Shown in pieces: positions 53,010 through 61,762 of a DNA stretch of 63,390 bases; the first letter of the stretch is position 1, and each line of letters opens with the position of its first letter. The notes beneath the pieces were generated by a model, which saw only the letters and a program-made list of their open reading frames with translations, made no database searches and had not been told where the DNA came from. The translations under genes were made by a program, and so were the position numbers. The DNA comes from Rhizobium sp. Root1220 (lineage in GTDB: Bacteria > Pseudomonadota > Alphaproteobacteria > Rhizobiales > Rhizobiaceae), in the NCBI RefSeq assembly GCF_001426265.1, contig NZ_LMDG01000013.1, positions 1-63,390 of the forward strand. The letters are read 5' to 3'.

Positions 53010-54078
53010 ATGGCACCTACCTTCGGCAATCCGATGCCTTTCGCAGCGCTTGAGTTGCGGCGCGGCCACAAGATCAGTGCGCGGGACAATTTCCTGCGCG
53101 CCTGCAACTACTACCGCAGCGCCGAGTTCTTCCTGCATGCCCATGCGGGCGACCCGCGCGTGAAGCGCGCGTTCAAACTGAGCACGGCCTGCTACCGGCA
53201 AGCCGCGCCTCTGTTCACCCCGCCGATCGAGCCTGTGGAAATCCCCTTCGAAGGCACGACACTGACCGGCTACTTCCACCACGCTGATACGGCCAGCGAG
53301 ACTCGCAAGACGCTGTTGCTCAACAGCGGTTTCGACGGGTCGCCTGAGGAGATGCACTTATGGGCGCTCGCGCCGGGGTCGAGCGCGGCTACAACGTCCT
53401 GGTGTTCGACGGGCCGGGGCAATTTTCAGCCATTCACAAGCAGGGCCGCACTTCCGCCCTAATTGGGAGAGCGTCGTCACCCCGGTCGTCGACTACGCCC
53501 TGACCCGCAAGGAGGTCGATCCCAAGCGGATCGCGCTCCATTGCGAGAGCCTTGGCGGCTACATGTCGCCGCGCGCGGCCGCTTTCGAGCATCGTCTGGC
53601 TGCGTGCATCGCGGACGACGGGGTCTACGATCTTGGCGCCACCACGATCGGCATGCTTCCGCCCTAGATGCGCGAGACCGCCCGCACGGCCCTGGTCGCG
53701 TCGGCCGCGCCGGAACTGGACGCGGCACTGGACCACGCCATGAAGACCAACACCGTGGCGAAGTGGTACTTCACCCACGGCATGTATGCCTACGGCTGCG
53801 ATACGCCGCGCGCCCATATGGCGGCCTGCATGGACTACCACCTGCGTGACGGCATCGCTGAGCAAATTCGCGGCCCGACCCTGGTCTACGAGGCGGAGAA
53901 GGACCTGTTCTTCCAAGGACAAGCCCAGCAGTTGTACGACCACCTGACCTGCCCCAAGACGCTGATCCGGTTCACTGATGCTGAAGGAGCGGGTGCCCAC
54001 TGAGAAGTTGGTGCCAGCCGTCTGGCTTATGCGCGCATTTATGACTGGCTGGACGAGACTTTGGCGGCTGTGGAGTGA
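53010..54078 (+). pseudogene. Alpha/beta hydrolase with frameshift and two nonsense codons
   Basis: N-terminal helical cap (YYRSAEFFLHAHAGDPR), then GYFHHADTASETRKTLLLNS and GFDGSPEEMH. The frame shifts near 53360 and continues GYNVLVFDGPGQ and RIALHCESLGGYMSPRAAAF (nucleophile elbow, G-x-S-x-G-like ESLGGY). A TAG interrupts near 53666, the frame continues TLVYEAEKDLFFQGQA, TGA occurs at 54001, and the family end SRLAYARIYDWLDETLA runs to 54078. It resembles 2,6-dihydropseudooxynicotine hydrolase/FrsA-like enzymes. Three independent lesions make this a genuine pseudogene. Confidence 0.75.
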
Positions 54079-54115
54079 GCATAGGCGGCCGGTTGCGCCA
54101 CCGGTTCAACCGGCT

Positions 54116-54381
54116 GCTGCCTGCCGCGACAGCGTCCAAAAGCGCAACGCGGACGTCGGCATCAGCAAGGCGTTTGGAGCCGACTGGAAAGCCACGAACA
54201 TAGCCGCGTGTAGTAACGTCGTCCTGAACGAGCGTGTCGACGTCTTCACCCAGGGGAACGGTCGCCAGATTATCCAACCGGTGATGAGGGCGATTACTAT
54301 CGAGAGTGGTATGGCCAGTTTGTGGCGCGACTACTTCAGTCTGCCGATTTCGACCGGCAACTCGCCGCGACCAAGCGCTGA
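54116..54381 (+). pseudogene. SnoaL/limonene-1,2-epoxide hydrolase-like fold, remnant
   Basis: It reads VVLNERVDVFTQGNGRQI, PVMRAITIESGMASLWRDYF and, in a shifted frame, SADFDRQLAATKR with a stop at 54379. The ERVDVF, G..I..WRDYFD order is that of limonene-1,2-epoxide-hydrolase-like (SnoaL-fold) proteins. Only the last half remains and at least two frame changes are needed. It lies directly after the broken hydrolase, so both may come from one lost catabolic cluster. Confidence 0.5.
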
Positions 54382-54587
54382 CCCCGGAGCCAAGAAAACG
54401 CGCTGTTCCTGAGCGGTGGTCTTCGTCGCCGTTGTTATCGCTGTCAAAAAAAATATTTTTGACCGACTCTTGAAACCAAATTGACGACCACCAAAATCGA
54501 TTGTCACGGTCGCTCATCGAGGACCGGATGAACCAAAGGCGATCCCTTCGCCTTCATGTCCATGTTGCTTCAAAGGAGGATATGGTT

Positions 54588-55067
54588 ATGGCAACAGCTT
54601 ACGACTACGCACCCCTGTTTCGCTCAAGCGTCGGCTTCGATCGGGTCTTCAACCTGCTGGAAAACGCCCAGCGCGCCCGCTCCATCAGTGACTGGCCGCC
54701 CTATGATATCGTCAAGACGGGCGATGACAGCTACCGTATTTCGGTGGCGGTCGCAGGCTTCTCGCAGGACGATCTCGATCTCACCTTCCAGTCGAACCTT
54801 TTGACGATCACCGGAAAGAGAAGCGAGGCTAAGGCGGACGGATATCTGCATCGCGGCATCGCTGGCCGGCCGTTCGAGCACCGCTTCGAACTTGCCGATC
54901 ATGTGCGGGTGACGGGTGCCGACCTTCAAAATGGCCTGCTCTCGATCGACCTCGTGCGGGAAATCCCCGAAGCGATGAAGCCACGCAAGATCGAGATAGG
55001 CACGGCGAGGTCTTTGGGCGAGAACAGTAGCAATCCAGTTCAGGTTGAAGCCTCGAGGGCCGCGTAA
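54588..55067 (+). CDS. Hsp20/alpha-crystallin small heat-shock protein
   Basis: 159 residues from ATG 54588 (AGGAGG 8 nt upstream). N-terminal region with FDRVFNLLENAQR; alpha-crystallin domain YDIVKTGDDSYRISVAVAGF, LLTITGKRSEAKADGYLHRG, FEHRFELADHVRVTGADLQN, then the conserved GLLSIDLVREIPE; short tail. ATP-independent holdase that binds unfolding cytosolic proteins. Rhizobial class A Hsp20s look like this. No ROSE-type RNA thermometer is obvious in the short leader. Followed 75 bp later by a DUF982 gene. Confidence 0.92.
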   Translation: MATAYDYAPLFRSSVGFDRVFNLLENAQRARSISDWPPYDIVKTGDDSYRISVAVAGFSQDDLDLTFQSNLLTITGKRSEAKADGYLHRGIAGRPFEHRFELADHVRVTGADLQNGLLSIDLVREIPEAMKPRKIEIGTARSLGENSSNPVQVEASRAA

Positions 55068-55141
55068 ACCTTCACGTCCGGGGCGCCGAAAAGGTCGGCG
55101 CCCCTCCATTTCAACAATCGGGCTTGAAACGGAGAGACATC

Positions 55142-55441
55142 ATGAAACCCGATACGTTCAAAACACCAGTGACCGTTCTGATCGGCCTCGGTATTCCGAC
55201 GCCGGTAAAATCGGTATTACACGCTTACCAGCTTCTCATGGACTGGCCGGCTGCCAGTCGTGACGGGGCGCACGCTGTTGCCGCCAACGCTTGTCTCACG
55301 GCCTTGAACGGTCTTGTGGAAGCCGAAACCGCGCGCGGCCTGTTCGTCGCCTTTGCCGAACGGCACGACGTTCTTGCCCCCGATCTGGATATGCTGGTGG
55401 CAACCTGCGGCAGATCCAGCAGCGATCCTCATATCCACTGA
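55142..55441 (+). CDS. DUF982 family protein
   Basis: 99 residues from ATG 55142 (GAAACGGAGAGA upstream): TPVTVLIGLGIPTPVKSVLH, AYQLLMDWPAASRDGAHAVA, ANACLTALNGLVEAETARGL, FVAFAERHDVL. This is the compact DUF982 domain (V.V..G....V.....A...L...WP.......A...C..AL.G......AR..F..AA), found almost only in rhizobia, often in several plasmid copies. Function unknown. Possibly co-transcribed with hsp20. Confidence 0.85.
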   Translation: MKPDTFKTPVTVLIGLGIPTPVKSVLHAYQLLMDWPAASRDGAHAVAANACLTALNGLVEAETARGLFVAFAERHDVLAPDLDMLVATCGRSSSDPHIH

Positions 55442-56010
55442 CATGATGAGAGTGAGATCATTGAACGCGGACGTCGAGGTGAACAAAGGGGTAGGCGGAG
55501 TCTTGATGCAGCAAAGGCCCAGGAGAGATGCCGTTGAACGAACGTGACGATGGAGCAGGAAGGGCGCCGACGAGCATATTGCTGATTTCCTCGACGTCGA
55601 TAATGGACAGGCAGTTCCCGAAGACGGTCCTGTTCGATAAATTCTTCAGGATGGGTCTCCCGATCGGGATCGAGGCGATCAGCGTCCACTCATCCCCACA
55701 CACAAGGGTAAGGGCTGGTCGCAGTGGGAGCACTGCGGACGGCACAGATTTCCCGTGCCTCTAAGAGGCCAGGACAGCGCCTGAATTGAGGGGCGGAAGC
55801 CCTCGATCTGAGCAACGGCCCCCTGCGCGTCGGGCAGCTGCACTGCAACAAAGACTGCTTTCTGTGCAACGATTTTGGCTATCTTCATTCCCATCGAAGC
55901 GATGCAACCCTCCCGCAGAGCTTCGGTTTCAGACGGCCCACTCCTCCTCCCGAGGGACCTCTGTCGGAACAGCGGCGCACCTCTCCCAGCCGTTGTTCGG
56001 TTATTTTCGG
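55442..56010. other. 570-bp stretch, no confident gene
   Basis: A minus-strand frame (55679-55894, MKIAKIVAQKAVFVAVQLPD, later CRPQCSHCDQPL) and a plus-strand frame (55528-55764) are open but unrecognised. The minus frame is preceded by a sequence, 55892-55905, also found before the DUF892 remnant at 42647-42660. The stretch just before the terminator at 56011 could encode a small RNA. Confidence 0.35.
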
Positions 56011-56048
56011 AAAGCCTGCCGCATCTCCTCCCGCGGCAGGCTTTTTCG
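56011..56048 (+). terminator. Strong intrinsic terminator
   Basis: A perfect 12-bp stem AAAGCCTGCCGC / GCGGCAGGCTTT (56011-56022 and 56033-56044) with a 10-nt loop, followed by TTCGTTTTCG. No annotated plus-strand gene directly precedes it, so it may end a small RNA or an untranslated transcript from the 55.4-56.0 kb stretch. A near copy of one arm lies at 42618-42648. Confidence 0.6.
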
Positions 56049-56144
56049 TTTTCGGACGAGATTCATGGAGGGCTCAAACGTATGAAGGCTGGAAGACCGT
56101 GCGGCTCGGACCCATGGAGCGGCCACGCGTGTCAGGGAAGCTTG

Positions 56145-56650
56145 CCTAAGCATGGCAGAGGTTTTGTGCTGCCATGGACCACCCAGATACCGCCACAGAT
56201 CCAGCCCGACAATTTCGACCGTATGGGGTCGGAATTTCTCCATCAGAGCTGCGTGCAAGGTATCTGCCGCCAATTTCGAGACCTTGTTCTGGATCGTGAT
56301 GTGTGGCTGCCACTTCTGCATGTCCTGTCCGCCCAGCCACGGCATGAAGGCTCGCTTCAGTGTGGCGTAGATTTCCTGCAGCTCCGAGCTGACAATCGTG
56401 AACGCCACGCCGGCGCCCAGATGACGAAGGCCACTGACGTCGACTGTGATTGGGGTGTACCCGGCTGCAACCTCGACGAGATGCCCGCAAATCTGTGCGA
56501 TTTTTCGCCGGGCAGACGGTGAAACATCGTCAGGTGGGCCGATAAGAAATTGCGATCGGGCGGAAATTGTGTTTGACGCAAAAAGTTGAACGGCTCGACA
56601 TCGCGTTCCTGCACGCGTGCCGTCAAAATGAGCGGCTGAAGTGTTTTCAC
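56145..56650 (-). pseudogene. 2'-5' RNA ligase/2H phosphoesterase-like protein, frameshifted
   Basis: From GTG 56650: LQPLILTARVQERDVEPFNF, FLSAHLTMFHRLPGEK (first HxT motif HLT), then near 56420 a frame change to AFTIVSSELQEIYATLKRAF, WQPHITIQNKVSKLAADTL (second HxT motif HIT) and VEIVGLDLWRYLGGPW. The two HxT motifs define the 2H phosphoesterase fold. The frame break and the lack of a proper stop after GGPW indicate a broken gene. Intact members act on RNA or cyclic nucleotides. Confidence 0.7.
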
Positions 56651-56729
56651 GGTCGCATAACTCTCTCCACGCTGCAGAAAACGGCCATGCGAAGAAGCCA
56701 CCGCGACTGACGGACTTATTCGCCGCCTT

Positions 56730-59700
56730 CTACTTCAAGATCGCTCGATCCAATACGGCCGCTAGCGCTTCTGCCGTGAATGGTTTTGAAAGCTGTAGAG
56801 TGTTTTCGATCCCGGCTTGCGCCCCACCTATCGTATTGCCACTGGCAAATATGATCTGAACGTGCGGCCACCTTTCCCTGGCGGTCCGCGCGAGGTCCGA
56901 TCCTGACATGCCGGGGAGGCCGATATCGGTGAGCAAAACATCGATGACTTCACTTTCAAGAATGCTCAATGCTTGCTCGCCCGAGGATGCCTCGTGCACC
57001 GTATGATTGAATTCCGTCAGCATGTCGACCGTGGCCATCAGAATAAGCGGTTCATCTTCGACGGCGAGGATTCGAAGCTGCCGGTTCGACACTCGCGTCG
57101 ATGCGTCGGAGCCTTGCTTTGAAGCCAGACGCTCTGTCGCGAGTTTCTGTTGTGCCGCGTTGCCCAGAACATGACGGACCTTGCGGGCTAGTGCTTCGCG
57201 AGTGTAGGGCTTGGAAAGCAGTTCAACGCCCGCGTCCAGTCGCCCGCCATGGACGATCGAATTCTCCGTGTATCCGGACGTGAACAGGACTGCGATCGCG
57301 GGGTCAAGCGCTTTTGCTTTTCGCGCAAGCTCGGTACTGCGCATCGGCCCCGGCATGACAACATCGGTGAACAGAATATCAACGCGAACGCCGCTTTCGA
57401 GGATCGTAAATGCCGATTGGGCATCCCGGGCTTTCAGGACCTGATAGCCGAGATCGGTGAGAAGAGCGACCGACGTTTCACGCACGCCGTCATCGTCCTC
57501 GACCACCAGCACGGTTTCCGTGCCTCCCTTGATCGGCGCTGCTGTTGAATCGACAAGGCTGTCTTCGACTTCCATCGTTCTTGGAAGATAAAGTTTCATC
57601 GTCGTGCCGTGACCCACCTCGCTGTAGATCTTGAGATGGCCGCCCGATTGCTTCAGGAAGCCATACACCATGGAAAGGCCAAGACCGCTTCCTTTGCCCT
57701 CACTCTTGGTGGTGAAGAAAGGTTCGAGAACATGTTCGATCACATCCGGTGCAATGCCGGACCCGGTGTCAGTGACGGCGACCATCACATATTGTCCAGG
57801 TCGGACATCCTCGTGTGCTCGGGCGTACTCATCGTCAAGGACCGAGTTCGCTGTTTCAATCGTCAGCCGTCCGCGGCCGTCCATGGCATCCCGGGCGTTG
57901 ATCGAGAGATTGAGGATCGCATTTTCAAGTTGACCCGGGTCGATCAACGTATTCCACAACCCACCGGAAATGACAGTCTCCAGTTCGATCTCCTCGCCAA
58001 GCGCTCGACGTAGCATGTCGTCCATGTTCTGGATCAGCTTGCGCACATTCAGCGCTTTCGGTTCGAGGGGTTGCCGGAGGCCGAACGCGAGCAACTGAGA
58101 AGCAAGCTTCGCCCCCCTGGCGACGCCGGCAAGTGCGTTCTGCACGCGGACTTCGGCACGCTCGTTGCCGGCAATGTCCTTAGCAAGGAGTTGCAGGTTA
58201 CCGCTCACGACTTGCAGCAGATTGTTGAAGTCATGCGCCACGCCGCCGGTAAGCTTGCCCAGCGCCTCCATCTTCTGCGCCTGACGCAGAGCGAGTTGGG
58301 CAGCCTCACGCTCGGCAGACTCGTTCTCCAGCTGCAGCAGCGCTGTTCTCAGTTCTCTTGTTCGCTGGTCGACGCGCTGCTCCAGCGTATGGTTTAACGC
58401 CTGTAGCTGTTCTTCGGCCCGCTTCTGGTGCGTGACATCAAAGCCATCGACGAAGATGCCGCTGACTTCACCACCAGCATCAGCAATCGGCTGATAGATG
58501 AGGTTGACGAAACGCTCCTCGGGTTCCTCGTTTTCCGCCCGCTTGAGGTAGACAGGCAGGTTGCGTCCGACATACGCTTTGCCCGATCGAAATACGTCGT
58601 CGAGCAATTCGTAGAAGCCCTGACCCGCTAACTCCGGAAGCGCCTCTCTCACCGTCAGCCCGAGCAACTCCCGATGGCCCACAAGCTGGAGATAAGCGTC
58701 ATTGACCAGCTCGAACATGTGCTGCGGGCCACGCAGGATGCACATAAAGCTCGGTGCCTGCTGGAACAGATCGTGCAGCCGGTCGCGTTCGGCGGTCCGT
58801 TGTTCGACCTCGGTAAGCAACTGCCGGTTCACCTGCTCGAGGGCAACGGCCGCAGCGTCGCGCATCTGCGCCGCCTGTGCCAGAACGGCTGCGCGTCGCC
58901 GCTCCATCTGGAAGGCTTGCGCGCTTGCAAGGCGCGAGGCGATCTGGCCACTGACCAGTTTCAAGAAGTCGAGGTAATCGCTCTCGATCCGTCGATGGGG
59001 ATTGAGCCCGCTGACCAGCACCCCAATGGGCTGGTCAGCGCCTTGGCCGATCAGCGGTACGAGCGCTGCCTGGATGGGCGGCTTCGTCCACGCACCGGTG
59101 GGTAGGTCGTCATTGGAAGCCAAGTCGACAAACTCGGGCTCCTGGCTCGTTCGAACCGCGTCGAGATCCCACGAGCCATCTCCGGCAATGATCGTGCTCG
59201 GCGCCAGAGCATGGCTCTCCTCAATGCCATTTGTCCAGACAAGGCTCGCGCTACCATCGTCGTTAAAGAGGTAGAGCAGGCTGAAGGGAAGGTCCTTCGA
59301 GTTGTCGGCCAGAACAGCGCGGGACGCTTTATTGACTTCAGCAGTACTGTCCGATGTAGCAAGGGCGGAGCCTAGCTGCCGCAGCGTCCCCATACGCCGC
59401 TCACTAATGACCCGCTCCGTTTCCTCGGTCACCGCGCAGAAGACGCCTTGGACTTTACCGTCGTCACCGATCAGCGGGCTGTATGAGAAGGTATGATAGG
59501 TTTCCTCGGAATAACCGTCGCGCCGGAGCAAGAGCAGCAAGGCACGATCCCAGGTCGCCTGACCCGTTTCATAGACGGTTGCGAGGCGACCTTTGACGTC
59601 ATCCCAGATTTCAGCCCACAAAACCTTGGTGGGGACTGCCAACGCATTGGGGTGCTTGCTTCCAAGTGTGGGGCGATAGGCGTCGTTATAGAAGAACTTG

Positions 59701-59894
59701 ATGTCCGACCCCCAGCCCAGCCACATTTCGAAGCGGGAGGTCAAGAGCAAGCGAAGTGCCACTTTCAGGGATTGCGGCCAATGTTCGGGCGAACCGAGCC
59801 CCGCAGCATGCCAGTCGTGATCGCGCATCATCTGCGCCATCTCGCCGTCACCGATGAAAATATCCTGATACTGTTCTGAAGCTGGTGTGCTCAT
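56730..59894 (-). CDS. Hybrid sensor histidine kinase (PAS-GAF-PAS-HisKA-HATPase-REC-REC)
   Basis: 1,054 residues, no membrane helix, so cytosolic. A PAS-like domain at about 30-170 (WLGWGSDIKFFYNDAYRPTL), a GAF-like domain at about 180-340, a coiled linker, a second PAS at about 375-500 (PSFMCILRGPQHMFELVNDA), HisKA with phospho-His in GGVAHDFNNLLQVVSGN, an HATPase domain (DTGSGI, GKGSGLGLSMVYGF), then two receivers: VLVVEDDDGVRE with DILFTDVVMPG, and ILAVEDEPLILM with DVLLTDIGLPGMSG. The HDFNN box and layout match rhizobial LOV/PAS hybrid kinases, but the GxNCRFLQ flavin motif is absent. No separate output regulator is adjacent. Intact. Confidence 0.9.
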   Translation of the reverse strand: MSTPASEQYQDIFIGDGEMAQMMRDHDWHAAGLGSPEHWPQSLKVALRLLLTSRFEMWLGWGSDIKFFYNDAYRPTLGSKHPNALAVPTKVLWAEIWDDVKGRLATVYETGQATWDRALLLLLRRDGYSEETYHTFSYSPLIGDDGKVQGVFCAVTEETERVISERRMGTLRQLGSALATSDSTAEVNKASRAVLADNSKDLPFSLLYLFNDDGSASLVWTNGIEESHALAPSTIIAGDGSWDLDAVRTSQEPEFVDLASNDDLPTGAWTKPPIQAALVPLIGQGADQPIGVLVSGLNPHRRIESDYLDFLKLVSGQIASRLASAQAFQMERRRAAVLAQAAQMRDAAAVALEQVNRQLLTEVEQRTAERDRLHDLFQQAPSFMCILRGPQHMFELVNDAYLQLVGHRELLGLTVREALPELAGQGFYELLDDVFRSGKAYVGRNLPVYLKRAENEEPEERFVNLIYQPIADAGGEVSGIFVDGFDVTHQKRAEEQLQALNHTLEQRVDQRTRELRTALLQLENESAEREAAQLALRQAQKMEALGKLTGGVAHDFNNLLQVVSGNLQLLAKDIAGNERAEVRVQNALAGVARGAKLASQLLAFGLRQPLEPKALNVRKLIQNMDDMLRRALGEEIELETVISGGLWNTLIDPGQLENAILNLSINARDAMDGRGRLTIETANSVLDDEYARAHEDVRPGQYVMVAVTDTGSGIAPDVIEHVLEPFFTTKSEGKGSGLGLSMVYGFLKQSGGHLKIYSEVGHGTTMKLYLPRTMEVEDSLVDSTAAPIKGGTETVLVVEDDDGVRETSVALLTDLGYQVLKARDAQSAFTILESGVRVDILFTDVVMPGPMRSTELARKAKALDPAIAVLFTSGYTENSIVHGGRLDAGVELLSKPYTREALARKVRHVLGNAAQQKLATERLASKQGSDASTRVSNRQLRILAVEDEPLILMATVDMLTEFNHTVHEASSGEQALSILESEVIDVLLTDIGLPGMSGSDLARTARERWPHVQIIFASGNTIGGAQAGIENTLQLSKPFTAEALAAVLDRAILK

Positions 59895-60411
59895 GCCAAT
59901 CCCATCAAATCTCAGCGGACAGGAAATAGGCGGGCAACGCTCGTTGTCCAGTCTTTCATGCTTTCAAGATCTGTGTCGATGTGACGACAACCGGAACAAG
60001 CGATCGTAGCGGTCTTGGCGCTGCTGCCGCGGCTCAATTGACGGACGACGCTACGACCCGACACGTTTCTGGTTGCGGGCGCATTCTTGCTGTGGACGAT
60101 CGGGAGGCAGCCTGCCTTGAGCCATGGATCTGATCGGTTCGGTCTGTAGGTGTTGTTACATCCGAAGAACAGCGGCCGCGATATTTAAACCAGTACAATC
60201 AAGACGAGCGTTGTTGCGCGAGAGAAAACTAAGCGTTGACATGCCGGGCGAAACCCCCTAGATATTGGTCATCGATCTTTTGCTTGCCGAGCTTTGTCTA
60301 CCGCGCGATTGGCACCGCGCTTTAAGCGAACTTCCCTCTCAAAAATAGTCGGTTTCATCTGCGTGGCATTTGCTTCGCGGCTCCTCACTCTATGCTTTGA
60401 AAGGGTTCATC
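59895..60411. other. Intergenic region between hybrid kinase and cold-shock gene
   Basis: No gene seen in 515 bp. It contains the divergent promoters of the hybrid kinase (minus) and the cold-shock gene (plus, see 60236-60264). Confidence 0.5.
60236..60264 (+). promoter_or_regulatory. Sigma70-type promoter for the cold-shock gene, giving a long leader
   Basis: TTGACA at 60236-60241, exactly 17 bp spacer, TAGATA at 60259-60264. Transcription would begin near 60271, leaving an untranslated leader of about 140 nt before the ATG at 60412, as is usual for cold-shock mRNAs whose leader folds as a thermosensor. Confidence 0.5.
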
Positions 60412-60621
60412 ATGACCACTGGCACAGTAAAATGGTTCAATTCCACCAAGGGCTTCGGCTTCATCCAGCCTGACAACGGCGGCGCTGACGCCTTCGTTCA
60501 TATTTCGGCCGTCGAGCGCGCAGGAATGCGCGAAATCGTCGAAGGCCAGAAGATTGGCTACGATCTCGAGCGTGACAACAAATCGGGCAAGATGTCCGCT
60601 TGTAACCTCCAGAACGCTTAA
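60412..60621 (+). CDS. Cold-shock protein (CspA family)
   Basis: 69 residues from ATG 60412 (AAAGGG upstream). Classic cold-shock domain: TGTVKWFNSTKGFGFIQPD (RNP1), DAFVHISAVERAGM (RNP2), and the barrel end GQKIGYDLERDNKSGKMSAC. It binds single-stranded RNA and melts secondary structure. A long leader upstream and a strong terminator 65 bp downstream make it a single-gene unit. Confidence 0.95.
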   Translation: MTTGTVKWFNSTKGFGFIQPDNGGADAFVHISAVERAGMREIVEGQKIGYDLERDNKSGKMSACNLQNA

Positions 60622-60685
60622 TTCGATATCTGCTTCCCTTTGACCACGGATGTACTGGCACTGCCGGAAGCACGCTATCAAATCG

Positions 60686-60714
60686 AGGCCAGGCAGTTTG
60701 CCTGGCCTTTTTCG
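60686..60714 (+). terminator. Intrinsic terminator of the cold-shock gene
   Basis: A perfect 10-bp stem AGGCCAGGCA / TGCCTGGCCT (60686-60695 and 60699-60708) with a 3-nt loop, followed by TTTTCG. Confidence 0.8.
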
Positions 60715-60743
60715 TTACGGCTTCAAGGCCCCGGAGGAATTCA

Positions 60744-60968
60744 ATGACAGAGACATACAGTAAAGCTCGCCAGCAGGCAGAGGTCGCATTCGGCAATCTC
60801 CAGACGGAGTTTTTCGCCAAGAACAACGCGGTGGAAGAGCTCGAATCTGTCGCCCAGGCGCGCGATGCCAAGACTTTCAGGTTGCGAGAGGCGCGCCTCG
60901 CCAAGGAGCAAGACGACCGGGCGTCTGCGACATCAGCGCGCCTTGCCACACGCGCCAAGGCCAGTTGA
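60744..60968 (+). CDS. Small charged helical protein (KTxRLRxARLA family)
   Basis: 74 residues with GGAGGAATTC before the ATG. All helical and highly charged, with RDAKTFRLREARLAKEQDDR, matching the paralog at 44061-44249. Starts 13 bp before the next small gene's ATG region and could be co-transcribed with the DUF6481 gene. Unknown function; family members are found beside cold-shock genes in rhizobia. Confidence 0.65.
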   Translation: MTETYSKARQQAEVAFGNLQTEFFAKNNAVEELESVAQARDAKTFRLREARLAKEQDDRASATSARLATRAKAS

Positions 60969-60980
60969 TCATCCCCATCT

Positions 60981-61292
60981 ATGACAGGATCAGGATTTGA
61001 AAAACGCCAGAAACAACGAACTCACCACCGACGCTCCGCTGCTGCGGATGCCAAGGCATCTCTTCTCACTGCATACCGAGCTCCCAAGGTGGCTGCCGAG
61101 CCATCACAACTCGCCAGGCAGGCCGAGCGCATTTCGCTTGTTGAAGCTCGTGACGCCCGCCGTGCGGAACGCGAACGCCAGATTGAGGAGCGTACTCGAC
61201 TTGAGACCTTTGCCGCTGAGCAGCAGACGAGGCCGGCCCGCAAGGCCGAACGAGATAGACGCTACGCCATCCGCAAGGCCAGGCAGGCTTAG
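60981..61292 (+). CDS. DUF6481 family small basic protein
   Basis: 103 residues: an RRSAAADAKASLLTAYRA start region, LARQAERISLVEARDARRAE, a long K/R/E/A helix (RERQIEERTRLETFAAEQQT) and an RDRRYAIRKARQA end. This matches the DUF6481 pattern (AR.AER.A....R.AR.AER, YAARKARK end). Probably RNA- or ribosome-associated given its charge and the cold-shock neighbour, but no function is established. The start at 60981 is uncertain, as no strong ribosome-binding site is visible. Confidence 0.65.
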   Translation: MTGSGFEKRQKQRTHHRRSAAADAKASLLTAYRAPKVAAEPSQLARQAERISLVEARDARRAERERQIEERTRLETFAAEQQTRPARKAERDRRYAIRKARQA

Positions 61293-61382
61293 CCTTCGGG
61301 CTTGCCCTGTCAAAGGTGGTACGGCGACACGACGGGCGTCATTCAATCATACCGGAACTTACTCACTTCATAGGAGCCGTTC

Positions 61383-61658
61383 ATGGCGCCGGATACAAAT
61401 GAGCTCCAGGCAATCAACACGTCCTGGCAAATTGCAATCCAGGAAATCCTGCGCATGATCATACGCGACATGTATCATGCCGGTGGTGAAGTAGCCTTCA
61501 ATACCAACATAAAGCGGATCGAAGAAGCCGCTGTGGATAGCATCTACACAGATCTCAGGCTCCGCGGCACGGATGAATGGACAGAGGTGCTGGTGAAGGA
61601 ACGAGCCAGCAACTTTGTGACGACGCTTCTGACGTCCTTTACTTACGACCGCGCCTGA
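61383..61658 (+). CDS. Small helical hypothetical protein
   Basis: 91 residues, starting MAPDTNELQAINTSWQIAIQ, with ILRMIIRDMYHAGGEVAFNT and SIYTDLRLRGTDEWTEVLVK. ATAGGAGCC precedes the ATG. All-alpha and acidic overall, no membrane segment. I do not recognise a family. The gene 105 bp downstream encodes a sensor kinase; linkage is possible but not shown. Confidence 0.55.
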   Translation: MAPDTNELQAINTSWQIAIQEILRMIIRDMYHAGGEVAFNTNIKRIEEAAVDSIYTDLRLRGTDEWTEVLVKERASNFVTTLLTSFTYDRA

Positions 61659-61762
61659 GGCCGGAGCGCGTCCAGCGCGGTTAGCGATCTCAAAACGGAA
61701 TCCCTTAGCTCCGCTTCATGCGACATGATAAGCACCACACGATAAACGTTGTGAGTTGCAAA

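Noticed and set aside
60744..61292. Small charged genes after the cold-shock gene as low-complexity noise
   Set aside because: Ribosome-binding site (60744), recognisable family patterns and a paralog at 44061 support real genes, so they were kept.
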